DNA from: RGIG5952 sp045603485
GTDB lineage: Bacteria; Verrucomicrobiota; Kiritimatiellia; RFP12; JAAYLN01
Length of the DNA stretch: 13,244 bases
Assembly (NCBI GenBank): GCA_045603485.1
Contig: JAZUMF010000047.1
Coordinates: forward strand, 1-13,244
Direction: 5' to 3'
This document shows positions 5,202-13,244 of this stretch, one piece after another. Position 1 is the first letter of the stretch; each line of letters starts with the position of its first letter. Made by a program: the position numbers and the translations under genes. The notes below the pieces were generated by a model that had not been told where the DNA came from, ran no database searches, and was given only the letters and a program-made list of their open reading frames with translations.

Positions 5202-7139
5202 TCAAAAACAAAAACGCAAAATTACAGGCATGCAGATATAGAGCTTGGCATCAACGCTGAGCTCTGTATCTGAAGTACGGGAGAAGCCCACCTCCTGCCA
5301 ACTGCCGTCAGCCGTAAGCATTTCAACAGATTTGGGATTGCGAACAAGACGGATTGGAATTGAATCCAAAATATCGAAGCTTGCCAATGTCACAGAGACA
5401 ATCTCGCTGCCGTCATCATGGACGCCGTGGCGAACAAGCATCTTATCGCCACTTTCAATAGCCATCTCAAAAGGAGTACCGCCGAGGCGATCCAAAAGCT
5501 TAAGCAACAATTGGCGGCGTTTAGGACGGTACATAGTATGATAAATCATATCAAGCGACCATCCCAAAACGACAACATGCCCACCCTCTTCATTTTCAAA
5601 AATGACAGAAGACGGAAAATCCTTCTCGCCACTCTTACTAAACCAAGAGAGAATTTCGGCCTTGTCAGAAATCACCCTCAACCTGGAAGTCGTATCATTC
5701 CACATGTAACCAAGTGAAACCTCGCGATCCTCAGTGAACTCGCTCTTAAAATGGAAATTGCAGTCGCCCTCATCAGCCTCAACGCCGATAAGCTTCGCCA
5801 TACCGCGATTTGTAATTTCGCGTGCCGCAATAGAATCCACAACCACGATATGCTTCAGAAGAGTGCGAAGCTGCTCATCTGAAAAATACTTGGCATCAGA
5901 ACCATGGAGCATTGAGATTCCCGGCGCATCTAACCCCTCGTACCGAATCGGAAACGCATACATACCTTCAATAGGCGTCTCCCAATTGCCATTATACAAG
6001 CCGAGATGTGCGTCTGCCGGGTGCGCTATAATCCCGGGAGGCGGCACGAACGCCAAGCCGGAAACACCCTTCCATGTAATATGGGGAGCAAGCTCGCAGA
6101 GCTTATTGTAGAATCCGCGATATTCCCTCAGTTTCTCCTCATAACGGGCCTGAGAGCCAGTATGAAGAGGGCGTTCATACTCCGCAGTCCAAATCTTGGC
6201 TCCCACAAAACCGTGCAACAGTGCCGTGGAAATATGGCTATGGAACAAAGCCGCAGATTCACTCATATAATTGTGAGGGAAAGTATCAGACTCATCGATT
6301 ATATCCTCAACGACATCCTTCACGACAAACGACCTACGGCAAGCCCCCATAAATGAAATATTAACCATATCGGTAGGCTCATCACCGTAAACGCTGTCGT
6401 TTATCCGCAACAACGGTCTGGTATTACCGGCCAAAGCCTTCACAACTTCCTTAAGCTGGAAATGGCCCGCATAACATGCACATACGCCACAACGCAATGA
6501 AGGATCAACAGAATCGATCGTTGCTCTTACATCCTTAGCAAAATCCACAGGGCTCTTCAACCTAATATCGCCGACCTTCACAGAAAGCTCGTCACTCCAA
6601 TGGCAATCCTTGAGATGTGCCGCCAACTCCTCGCGTGAATATGAAGTGCCGAGGGCGGCATTGTACTCCGCCATATGATATGGGCAGAAGCATTCCCCGC
6701 CGCGAAGACCGAAGTCGTCATCAAGCAAAATCAACGAAGGCTTTTCCTCGGCGATAGAGCGAACACATTCAAGAGCATATTCCCTAAAACCGGGATCCAT
6801 AAAGCACATTCGGGGAGACTCTCTACCCGAAATTGTAATCATATGCTGCCATGGCTCCTTAGTCAATGGGATTTTACCATTCCACCCGTGTCCTTGAATA
6901 CTTTGAATAAGCACACCAAGCTTAACACCGCGCCCCGCAATACCATCCCTGACACGAACAAATCTGTCAGTAAGAATTGGAATAAGCTCCTTTGCCGGGG
7001 TACGCTGGGGATGGAAACTCAGCGACAAAAGAACATGGTCAATTCCAACCTCCTCCTTTTGCCTGATAATCTCCGAAATTGTGAAATCAATATTGTCGGC
7101 AAAAACAGGAACAATATTAAAAAACTGTACTTCTTTCAT
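5202..7139 (-). CDS. GH42-like TIM-barrel protein, second of a tandem pair
   Basis: This 645-residue protein shows three parts: a TIM barrel (about 15-350), a middle domain like the glutamine-amidotransferase-like domain of GH42 beta-galactosidases (about 370-560, with LRTLLKHIVVVDSIAA) and a C-terminal beta domain (about 590-645). Conserved acidic spots are the DDD triplet at 140-142 in LILLDDDFGLR and E320 in KIWTAEYE; they sit where barrel strands 4 and 7 would carry catalytic residues, but I cannot confirm catalysis. Conserved C150, C152 and H155 follow the DDD. There is no signal peptide, so a cytoplasmic role on imported oligosaccharides is likely. The ATG at 7139 has a GAGG site 8 nt upstream; a TTG at 7151 is less likely. 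The tandem paralogue matches it without gaps over the first 152 residues. Exact family and substrate are uncertain. Confidence 0.7.
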   Translation of the reverse strand: MKEVQFFNIVPVFADNIDFTISEIIRQKEEVGIDHVLLSLSFHPQRTPAKELIPILTDRFVRVRDGIAGRGVKLGVLIQSIQGHGWNGKIPLTKEPWQHMITISGRESPRMCFMDPGFREYALECVRSIAEEKPSLILLDDDFGLRGGECFCPYHMAEYNAALGTSYSREELAAHLKDCHWSDELSVKVGDIRLKSPVDFAKDVRATIDSVDPSLRCGVCACYAGHFQLKEVVKALAGNTRPLLRINDSVYGDEPTDMVNISFMGACRRSFVVKDVVEDIIDESDTFPHNYMSESAALFHSHISTALLHGFVGAKIWTAEYERPLHTGSQARYEEKLREYRGFYNKLCELAPHITWKGVSGLAFVPPPGIIAHPADAHLGLYNGNWETPIEGMYAFPIRYEGLDAPGISMLHGSDAKYFSDEQLRTLLKHIVVVDSIAAREITNRGMAKLIGVEADEGDCNFHFKSEFTEDREVSLGYMWNDTTSRLRVISDKAEILSWFSKSGEKDFPSSVIFENEEGGHVVVLGWSLDMIYHTMYRPKRRQLLLKLLDRLGGTPFEMAIESGDKMLVRHGVHDDGSEIVSVTLASFDILDSIPIRLVRNPKSVEMLTADGSWQEVGFSRTSDTELSVDAKLYICMPVILRFCF

Positions 7140-7163
7140 AGCAAACCTCAAATCAAAAGCGAA

Positions 7164-9098
7164 TTAAAAAGCGAAGCGCAAAATAACAGGATTCAAGCAA
7201 GCGACAAAGACCTCGACTTCAACCGTATTATCATTAACTCTCGCAAAAGGCACCTTGCTCCATGTACCGTCAGGATTCAAAGCCTCAATAGTCTTAGGCG
7301 TACGAACCAATCGTATTGGAAGTTTATTGTGAACATCCCAGCCAAGAGGAGTTACAGCTAGAATCTCCCTGCCGTCATCCAAGATACCGTGACGAACGAT
7401 AGCCTTATCACCGTTTTCGACAGACATCTCAAAGAGAGAGCCCTTCAGGTTATCAATATACTTCAAGAAAATTTCACGACGAACCGGACTATACATCTTA
7501 TTGTAGATTAAATCCAAACGCCATCCCATCACAAGGATACGCCCGCCAAGCTCATTTTTATAGATTGTTGCCGCAGGGAATCTTTCGTTTTCGTTCTTGT
7601 AGAACCATGATATAACATCAACCGCGTCAGAAAGAGGCTTAATACGGGCATTTGTATTATCCCACATATACCCCTTCTTCAATTCACCGTCCGCAGTCTT
7701 TTCAACGCTAAAGTAGAAATTCTCATCACCCTCGTCCGCCTCAACGCCCATAAACTGAGAAAAACCGCGCTTTGAAAGCTTCCTTGCGGCAAGCGAACTA
7801 ATGATAACATCATGCGATAAAAGGGTGCGAAGCTGCTCGTCGGTAAGATTGTCGGCATCCCAGTCACGAAGAGTTGAAATTCCCCCGCTATCCAATCCCT
7901 CATAACGCAAAGGCAATCCATACATAACTTCAATGGGAGACTCCCAGTTACCATTGTAAATCACCTTACCCGACTCAATCGGATGACCGCAAAGACCCTT
8001 TGCCGGGCGATAAGCCAAACCGGAAAGACCACTCCACTTCATCTTTGGCACAAAAGACTTGATTGCCTGATAAAAACCATTATAATCGTGAAGCTTTTTC
8101 TCGTATCTTACTTGAGTACCGGTACGGGTGCCGCTATCCTCAAATGTCCACAGCTTAGCACCCGACATACCCGATAAAAGTCCTGTAGTAAGATGAGTGT
8201 GGAACATCGCCGCCGATTCACTCATATAGTTATGAGGGAAAGTATCCGCCTCATCGACAACATCCTTAATATTGTCAAGCTGATACATAACCCTAGCGCC
8301 ACCCAAAACACAAATAGCTGCTGAATCAGTCGGGCAATCGCCGTAAGTATCATTATTGACACGGACAAACGGCTCTGTATCACCTGCAAGAGCATGGGCG
8401 ACCGCATTGTTATGTGCATACCCCAATCCATAGCAAGAACAAATGCCGCAACGAATCTTTGAATCGACGGAATTGATTACCTCACGGACTTCGCGACAAT
8501 ATTGAAGCGTTGACTCAAGAAGAATATCCTCAATCTTAATGACAGTCTCATCACTCCAATGGCGCGTCTTAAGAATTTCGTAAAGCTCCTCACGAGTATA
8601 GGAAGTTCCAAGTTCCCTGTTTATCTCTGCTATATGTATCGGGCAGAAACACTCTCCCTTGCGAAGACCGAAGTCGTCATCAAGCAAAATCAGCGATGGT
8701 CCTTCCTTGGCAATAGAGCGAATACACTCAAGAGCATACTCCCTGAAACCGGGATCCGCAAAACACATCCTGGGATCTTCCTTACCCTCAACAGAAACCG
8801 TATGCTGCCAAGTCTCCTCGGTAAGCGGAATCTTACCATTCCAGCCATGTCCCTGCGTACTCTGAATCAAAACCGCTATCTCAATTCCCTGACCTGCAAG
8901 ACCGTCGCGAATATTGGCAAACCTCTTACAAAGAATAGGAATCAAATTCTTTGCAGGAGTCATTTGCGGGTGAAAGCTCAAACAGACGAGGATGCGACTG
9001 ATTTTAGCCTCCTCCTTCTGACGAAGCACCTCAGAAATTGTGAAATTCTCGTTTTGAGGACAAGTATAAACTACATTGTAAAAAGATAAGTCATCCAT
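7164..9098 (-). CDS. GH42-like TIM-barrel protein, first of a tandem pair
   Basis: This 644-residue paralogue of the next gene has the same three-part layout and motif numbering: SFHPQ (41-45), QGHGWNGKIPLT (82-93), LILLDDDFGLR with DDD at 140-142, C150, C152, H155, and the TFPHNYMSESAA and AKLWTFED segments in the barrel. The middle domain includes LRTLLSHDVIISSLAARK and the C-terminal beta domain ends LNPVILRFAF, closely matching MPVILRFCF in the partner. The ATG at 9098 is chosen for the AAGGTGG site 5 nt upstream; a GTG nine bases earlier is possible. It is the first gene after a sigma70-like promoter and is followed 24 bp later by its partner, so the pair is probably one duplication, diverged in substrate. 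A glycoside-hydrolase role is inferred from architecture. Confidence 0.7.
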   Translation of the reverse strand: MDDLSFYNVVYTCPQNENFTISEVLRQKEEAKISRILVCLSFHPQMTPAKNLIPILCKRFANIRDGLAGQGIEIAVLIQSTQGHGWNGKIPLTEETWQHTVSVEGKEDPRMCFADPGFREYALECIRSIAKEGPSLILLDDDFGLRKGECFCPIHIAEINRELGTSYTREELYEILKTRHWSDETVIKIEDILLESTLQYCREVREVINSVDSKIRCGICSCYGLGYAHNNAVAHALAGDTEPFVRVNNDTYGDCPTDSAAICVLGGARVMYQLDNIKDVVDEADTFPHNYMSESAAMFHTHLTTGLLSGMSGAKLWTFEDSGTRTGTQVRYEKKLHDYNGFYQAIKSFVPKMKWSGLSGLAYRPAKGLCGHPIESGKVIYNGNWESPIEVMYGLPLRYEGLDSGGISTLRDWDADNLTDEQLRTLLSHDVIISSLAARKLSKRGFSQFMGVEADEGDENFYFSVEKTADGELKKGYMWDNTNARIKPLSDAVDVISWFYKNENERFPAATIYKNELGGRILVMGWRLDLIYNKMYSPVRREIFLKYIDNLKGSLFEMSVENGDKAIVRHGILDDGREILAVTPLGWDVHNKLPIRLVRTPKTIEALNPDGTWSKVPFARVNDNTVEVEVFVACLNPVILRFAF

Positions 9099-9107
9099 AA
9101 AAACCAC

Positions 9108-9412
9108 CTTAAAAAAGAGCCATTATCAACTTACCCTATTTTATTATTTTTTATAATTCAATTCAAGGTACTATTTACCGCTCAAACCACGGAATTCACT
9201 GAATGAATGATAAATGAATAATGTCAAGATTTTTTAACCTACAAATAGACAAAATATCATTCTTCAATATTCATTCTTCATTTTTAGGGGCAGGCATTAT
9301 CGTTTCTAATAGTCACATTCTGCCTTGAAGCCACCTCTAGTCGCCGACTGGCGGCACTGGAAGCATTACCACTCTTCCCATCTATGGCATTGACGAAGAA
9401 TGGTAACAACAT
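9108..9412. other. 305-bp intergenic region with structured and AT-rich parts
   Basis: No gene is supported here. From murG leftward it contains a hairpin at 9340-9355 (GTCGCC, GACT loop, GGCGGC, one wobble pair), a 5-bp longer-range stem GGCAG/CTGCC (9289-9293 with 9320-9324), and an AT-rich block (9195-9285) built of repeated ATTCATTC/CATTCTTCA words. CATTCTTCA occurs at 9258-9266 and 9272-9280, and AATGAATA near 9214 pairs with TATTCATT near 9269. Some part probably ends murG transcription, but no hairpin is followed by a clean T-run on the minus strand. The left end carries the promoter of the GH42-like pair. Confidence 0.5.
9138..9166 (-). promoter_or_regulatory. Sigma70-type promoter for the GH42-like operon
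   Basis: On the minus strand TTGAAT (9166-9161) and TAAAAT (9143-9138) are separated by exactly 17 bp of A/T-rich DNA. Each matches the consensus hexamer at four or five positions. It lies about 40 bp before the first ATG of the GH42-like pair and is the only good promoter in the intergenic region. A TTGACA word near 9222-9227 lacks a properly spaced -10 partner. Confidence 0.55.
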
Positions 9413-10510
9413 TTATCGCGTTATCGACTCAATTAGGTCGGATAGACTGTCGGCAGCGTCTTTTGCCGTTAGAGATAAAGACGCATTGCCAAATGCCGAA
9501 AGCTTTTCTTTGTCCTGGGCTAGAGAAATAATTGTTTCTGCAAATATCTCCGGGGTACACTCAGACTGATTCATTACGATTGCGGCACCGGCATCTGCAA
9601 GGTACTTGGCATTTAGATACTGATGCTGGCGAACTGCCGTCGGCAGTGGAATCAATATCGAGGGAAGTCCAAAGAGTGATATCTCAGCACATGTTGCAGC
9701 TCCGGAACGGGCAATGACCAAATCGGCAGCCTTGAATGCCGCCCCCATCTTGGGCATATCCATAAACTCCGCTACGAAGGCATTGACATTGGCTTCACGA
9801 TAACAAGTCTCTGCATTGCTCTTTGTCTCGGGAGCTTTGCCCGTTTGATGAATCACCTTTAGCCCTTTAATCGCATTTGACTTGGCTATAAGCGAGATTG
9901 TTTTTGACGCTATTTCATTGACTGCAACAGCACCTTGGCTACCACCTGTGATAAAAACGGTAAAGCCGTCTTTATTATCAAACTCGTCAAGCTTTGGCTG
10001 ATTTAGGAGCTCCCGCCTGACGGGTAATCCTGTGCGAACTACTTTTTTGCAATGATACTCCCCTTCTCCTCCAGGGAAAGAGGTTGCGACGGCCTTGGCA
10101 AAACGCGACAAGAACGCGTTTGACTTACCGGGGACGGCATTGGCCTCATGAAGAACTACTGGAATCCGGAGGAACCACGCAGCCAGTACCGGCGGTAGGC
10201 TGGCATAGCTTCCCATCGCCAATACCGCATTTGGGCGATTTTTAATAAAATGACAAAGGGTGCGAAGTGTTGAGTGGGCGATATGAAACGGGTTGTGCCC
10301 TTTTCTAGCGCGGGTCTTAAATACAACGCCATCCCACCCCTTTAGGGTTGAGCTTTCAATATCGCGTCCAGATACGAGAACCTCTACTTCATGACCGCGA
10401 AGAGCAAGGGTATTGGCTGTCGCAAGGCCTGGATATGTATGCCCGCCGGTGCCGCCGCAAGCGACGGCAATCTTTAGCGGGCATTGCGACTTATGAAAAT
10501 CCTTTGCCAT
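9413..10510 (-). CDS. murG: UDP-GlcNAc:lipid I N-acetylglucosaminyltransferase
   Basis: MurG transfers GlcNAc from UDP-GlcNAc to lipid I, giving lipid II at the inner face of the cytoplasmic membrane. The protein has 365 residues, normal length. Motifs in order: GGTGGHTYP (19-27, first glycine loop), GSYAS (100-104), HEANAVPGKSN (121-131), GGSQGA (189-194), QTG (222-224), ARSGAATCAEI with E276 for the UDP-GlcNAc ribose, LIPLP (286-290) and RQHQ (294-297). The usual HEQN is HEAN here, a minor oddity. It starts 8 bp after leuS with a modest AGG site, so the two are probably cotranscribed. The dcw-cluster partners murC, murD and ftsW are absent nearby, so murG lies outside the usual cell-division cluster. 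Confidence 0.95.
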   Translation of the reverse strand: MAKDFHKSQCPLKIAVACGGTGGHTYPGLATANTLALRGHEVEVLVSGRDIESSTLKGWDGVVFKTRARKGHNPFHIAHSTLRTLCHFIKNRPNAVLAMGSYASLPPVLAAWFLRIPVVLHEANAVPGKSNAFLSRFAKAVATSFPGGEGEYHCKKVVRTGLPVRRELLNQPKLDEFDNKDGFTVFITGGSQGAVAVNEIASKTISLIAKSNAIKGLKVIHQTGKAPETKSNAETCYREANVNAFVAEFMDMPKMGAAFKAADLVIARSGAATCAEISLFGLPSILIPLPTAVRQHQYLNAKYLADAGAAIVMNQSECTPEIFAETIISLAQDKEKLSAFGNASLSLTAKDAADSLSDLIESITR

Positions 10511-10518
10511 TATATGAC

Positions 10519-13077
10519 CTAGTTTGCCACGATATTAACGAGACGACCCTTGACGCAAATGACCTTGCGGACGGTCTTGCCAGCAATTGCTGCCTTGACC
10601 TTTTCATCGGCCAATGCGGCGGCGGTCATCGCGTCATCATCGGCATCTGCAGCGATTGTGATGCGCGACTTGGGCTTTCCAAGAACCTGAACGAGTATTT
10701 CAACCTCGTCAACCGTAAGGAACTTCTCGTCAAATTCGGGCCATGGCTCGTATGCGAGTGTGTTGTTGTGGCCGAGGCCTTCCCAAAGCTCTTCGCATGT
10801 ATGAGGTGCGAATGGCGAAAGGAGGAGCGTGAATATCTCAGCTGCCTTGCGAGGAAGCTCCTTACCATCTCCAGAGAAGGCGTTGAGGTAAATCATCAGC
10901 TGGCTGATAGCGGTATTAAGGTTGAGCGTTGAGATGTCCTCAGTGACTTTCTTGATTGAAGCGTGGACAACACGAAGCTCATCGGCTGTAAGTTCGCGAT
11001 CGACGACAGGCTGATCCTTTACCATGCGCCATGAACGCTTGAGGAAGCGGAATACACCTTCAACGCCTTTGGCGTTCCATGGCTTGGTGGCATTCAACGG
11101 TCCCATAAACATTTCGTAAATGCGGACTGAGTCTGCTCCGTATTCGCGGATAACATCATCGGGATTGACGACATTACGGAGCGACTTTGACATCTTTGCG
11201 GCAAACTCTGTGAGCTTTTCACCGGTAATCTTGCTGACTGGAACATCGCCTGAAAGGTCAACTTGATCTGTCGGCACAAGTACTCCGCGAGCGTCTTTGT
11301 AGGAGAGGCCGAGAATCATGCCTTGGTTTACAAGACGGTGGAAGGGCTCGTTAGTTGAAACAAGTCCCAAATCAAAGAGCACTTTGTGCCAGAAGCGAGC
11401 ATAGAGCAGGTGAAGAACTGCATGCTCGGCACCACCTACATAGAGGTCTACCGGCATCCAATACTTTTCCTTCTCGGGATCGATAAAAGCCTTGTCATTG
11501 GTGGGGTCGATGTAGCGAAGGTAATACCAGCATGAGCCTGCCCATTGTGGCATTGTGTTTGTCTCACGCCACCCCTGCTTGCCAGTCTTGGGATCGGTGT
11601 AGCGGAGCCATGTCTTGGCCTTTGAGAGCGGAGGCTCGCCAGTACCTGTCGGCTTGAAGTCGTCCATTTCGGGGAGTGACACTGGAAGAGCATCATCATC
11701 AACAATGAGAGTTGAACCATCATCCATGTGAACAACTGGGAATGGCTCACCCCAATAACGCTGACGGCTGAAGAGCCAATCACGCAACTTGTATTGCACC
11801 TTTGCATGGCCCTTGCCGTTTTCCTCTAGCCATGCAATCATCTTCTTCTGCGCCTCAGGGACTGAAAGCCCATCTATAAAGCCGGAGTGCACCATCGTTC
11901 CCGCTGCGACATCTGGAATGCAAGCCTCCATCTCGTCATCAGAGCAGGAACCGTCAGGTGAAACAACCTGAACAATCGGAAGATTAAACGCCTTTGCAAA
12001 ATCCCAGTCGCGCTGGTCATGGGCAGGAACTGCCATAATTGCGCCGGTGCCATATGAAGCCAAAACATAATCGGAGATAAAGATGGGTATCTCCCGGTCG
12101 TTTACGGGATCAACACCCATAATGCCTTGGAGCTGTACGCCTGTCTTTTCTTTGTTAAGCTCTGTACGCTCAAAATCTGACTTATGAGCCGACTCTTCCT
12201 GATATGCACGAACGGCATCGCTATTGGTGATTACACCTGAATCAAGCCACTTTTTGACAAGTGCATGCTCGGGGCTCATAACCATATAGGTTGCACCAAA
12301 GAGCGTATCGCAGCGTGTTGTATAGACGACAATTGAATCATCTGAAGGCTTACCGCCGATGCGAACCTCAAATGTCACCTCTGCACCGGTAGATTTACCG
12401 ATCCAGTTGCGCTGCATTTCCTTGATTCCCTCTGGCCAATCGAGATCGTCAAGGTCATTGAGCAAGCGTTCGGCATAAGCGGTAATCTTGAGCATCCACT
12501 GACGCATCGGGCGACGCTCGACAGGATGATTTCCGCGCTCCGACCTGCCGTTGATTACTTCCTCGTTGGCAAGGACGGTACCGAGTGCCGGGCACCAGTT
12601 TACTGGCACCTCAGCGACATACGCAAGGCCCTTTTCGTAGAGCTTCTTAAAAATCCACTGTGTCCACTTGTAGTATGACGGATCTGTAGTATTTACTTCG
12701 CGATCCCAATCATAGCTAAAGCCTAGAGACTGAATTTGACGGCGGAAATTGTTGACATTTTTCTCAGTCGTGACCGCAGGATGTGTTCCGGTGTCAATAG
12801 CATACTGCTCGGCAGGCAAGCCGAAAGCATCCCACCCCATCGGATGGAGGACATTGTATCCGCGATTGCGAAGGAAGCGGGAATAGATATCTGTTGCCGT
12901 ATATCCCTCTGGGTGACCGACATGGAGACCCGCTCCCGATGGATAAGGGAACATATCAAGGATATAGCATTTTTTCTTACCAGGGACAAAATCCTCTGTC
13001 TTAAAGGTTTTATGAGACAACCAGTAAGCTTGCCACTTTTTGTCGATTTCAGCGAAATTGTATTCCGTCTTGGCCAT
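10519..13077 (-). CDS. leuS: Leucyl-tRNA synthetase
   Basis: This class I synthetase charges tRNA-Leu with leucine. At 852 residues it is the usual bacterial length. Seen in order: HVGH (52-55, HIGH motif) in the Rossmann fold; WCP then an RSERGNHPV stretch where some LeuRS have zinc-binding cysteines, here absent; the CP1 editing domain with YTTRCDTLFGAT (usually TRPDT) and AVPAHDQRDWDFA, whose aspartate discriminates in editing; KMSKS (628-632); the anticodon-binding helical domain; and the C-terminal domain ending about 852. Editing residues look intact, so proofreading is expected. The ATG at 13077 has a GGAG site 7 nt upstream. No T-box signature is seen in the leader. Confidence 0.97.
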   Translation of the reverse strand: MAKTEYNFAEIDKKWQAYWLSHKTFKTEDFVPGKKKCYILDMFPYPSGAGLHVGHPEGYTATDIYSRFLRNRGYNVLHPMGWDAFGLPAEQYAIDTGTHPAVTTEKNVNNFRRQIQSLGFSYDWDREVNTTDPSYYKWTQWIFKKLYEKGLAYVAEVPVNWCPALGTVLANEEVINGRSERGNHPVERRPMRQWMLKITAYAERLLNDLDDLDWPEGIKEMQRNWIGKSTGAEVTFEVRIGGKPSDDSIVVYTTRCDTLFGATYMVMSPEHALVKKWLDSGVITNSDAVRAYQEESAHKSDFERTELNKEKTGVQLQGIMGVDPVNDREIPIFISDYVLASYGTGAIMAVPAHDQRDWDFAKAFNLPIVQVVSPDGSCSDDEMEACIPDVAAGTMVHSGFIDGLSVPEAQKKMIAWLEENGKGHAKVQYKLRDWLFSRQRYWGEPFPVVHMDDGSTLIVDDDALPVSLPEMDDFKPTGTGEPPLSKAKTWLRYTDPKTGKQGWRETNTMPQWAGSCWYYLRYIDPTNDKAFIDPEKEKYWMPVDLYVGGAEHAVLHLLYARFWHKVLFDLGLVSTNEPFHRLVNQGMILGLSYKDARGVLVPTDQVDLSGDVPVSKITGEKLTEFAAKMSKSLRNVVNPDDVIREYGADSVRIYEMFMGPLNATKPWNAKGVEGVFRFLKRSWRMVKDQPVVDRELTADELRVVHASIKKVTEDISTLNLNTAISQLMIYLNAFSGDGKELPRKAAEIFTLLLSPFAPHTCEELWEGLGHNNTLAYEPWPEFDEKFLTVDEVEILVQVLGKPKSRITIAADADDDAMTAAALADEKVKAAIAGKTVRKVICVKGRLVNIVAN

Positions 13078-13244
13078 TCAAAACTCCAATCATTCAATAA
13101 TAAAAAAGGCTCTTCCTTAAAAAGTGTGGGTAAAGCCAATTTTGAATTAGGTCGTAAAATCAAGTTTACATAAAAAACCTGGAACACGCATTCCGAGAAA
13201 GTCTTTTATTTAACCTAATGTTAATAATTTATCCTTTATAAAAA
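13078..13244 (-). other. Upstream region of leuS
   Basis: These 167 bp are AT-rich and hold no clear gene. Read on the minus strand they contain a 14-codon open frame (13191-13147, MRVPGFLCKLDFTT) without a good ribosome-binding site, then a weak stem (GGCTTT with AAGAGCC) followed by TTTTTTATT just before leuS. The stem and T-run resemble a weak attenuator or terminator. No confident promoter hexamer pair was found inside the window. Confidence 0.35.

Noticed and set aside
9200..9285. CRISPR array in the repeated CATTCTTCA/ATTCATTC words
   Set aside because: Repeats are short, irregular and without uniform spacers, and no cas gene is present.
10348..10932. 194-codon plus-strand ORF across leuS and murG
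   Set aside because: It is antisense to two certain genes and is a frame shadow of their codon use.
13078..13244. T-box riboswitch before leuS
   Set aside because: No AGGGTGGNACCGCG-like T-box sequence and the leader is short and AT-rich.

Overview
The window is a chromosomal stretch of a Gram-negative-type bacterium. Every supportable gene lies on the minus strand, so transcription runs from high to low coordinates. Housekeeping genes (leuS, murG, alr) sit beside two large GH42-like proteins, a secreted repeat protein and a xylose-isomerase-like TIM barrel. Gene style and intergenic texture would fit a PVC-type host (Verrucomicrobiota, Kiritimatiellota or Lentisphaerota), but this is an impression: there is no rRNA or other phylogenetic marker beyond the housekeeping proteins.

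Right part (13244 to about 9413): leuS (leucyl-tRNA synthetase), then murG 8 bp downstream. An intergenic stretch of 305 bp follows. It holds a structured GC-rich segment, an AT-rich block of repeats and a good sigma70-type promoter reading leftward.

Middle part (9098 to 2793): two tandem GH42-like paralogues, a small exported protein made of 21-residue YD-like repeats, alr (alanine racemase) and a TIM-barrel isomerase/epimerase. They are tightly spaced and look like one transcription unit. An extra internal promoter before the last gene would yield a leaderless mRNA.

Left part (2773 to 1): a visibly AT-richer island that looks like a small polymorphic-toxin/immunity locus. It starts with a very short RHS-like gene that has a signal peptide and a single YD-like stretch. 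One frame break separates it from a C-terminal tail ending in a GEVHIHP motif. Three paralogous putative immunity genes follow. An orphan toxin-tail fragment with the same motif (GEIHIHP) lies between the first and second. A diverged repeat of about 60 bp occurs after the first immunity gene and across the 3' end of the third, whose C-terminus it replaces. The arrangement suggests toxin-tip/immunity cassettes that arrived or were duplicated one after another, with the displaced tips decaying and the immunity genes kept. At the left edge another gene begins and runs out of the window; its ribosome-binding site lies within one arm of a perfect 10-bp inverted repeat.

The immunity genes and the toxin tail match no family I can name. 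The assignment to a toxin/immunity system rests on the RHS-like text, gene order, paralogy and the shared tail motif.
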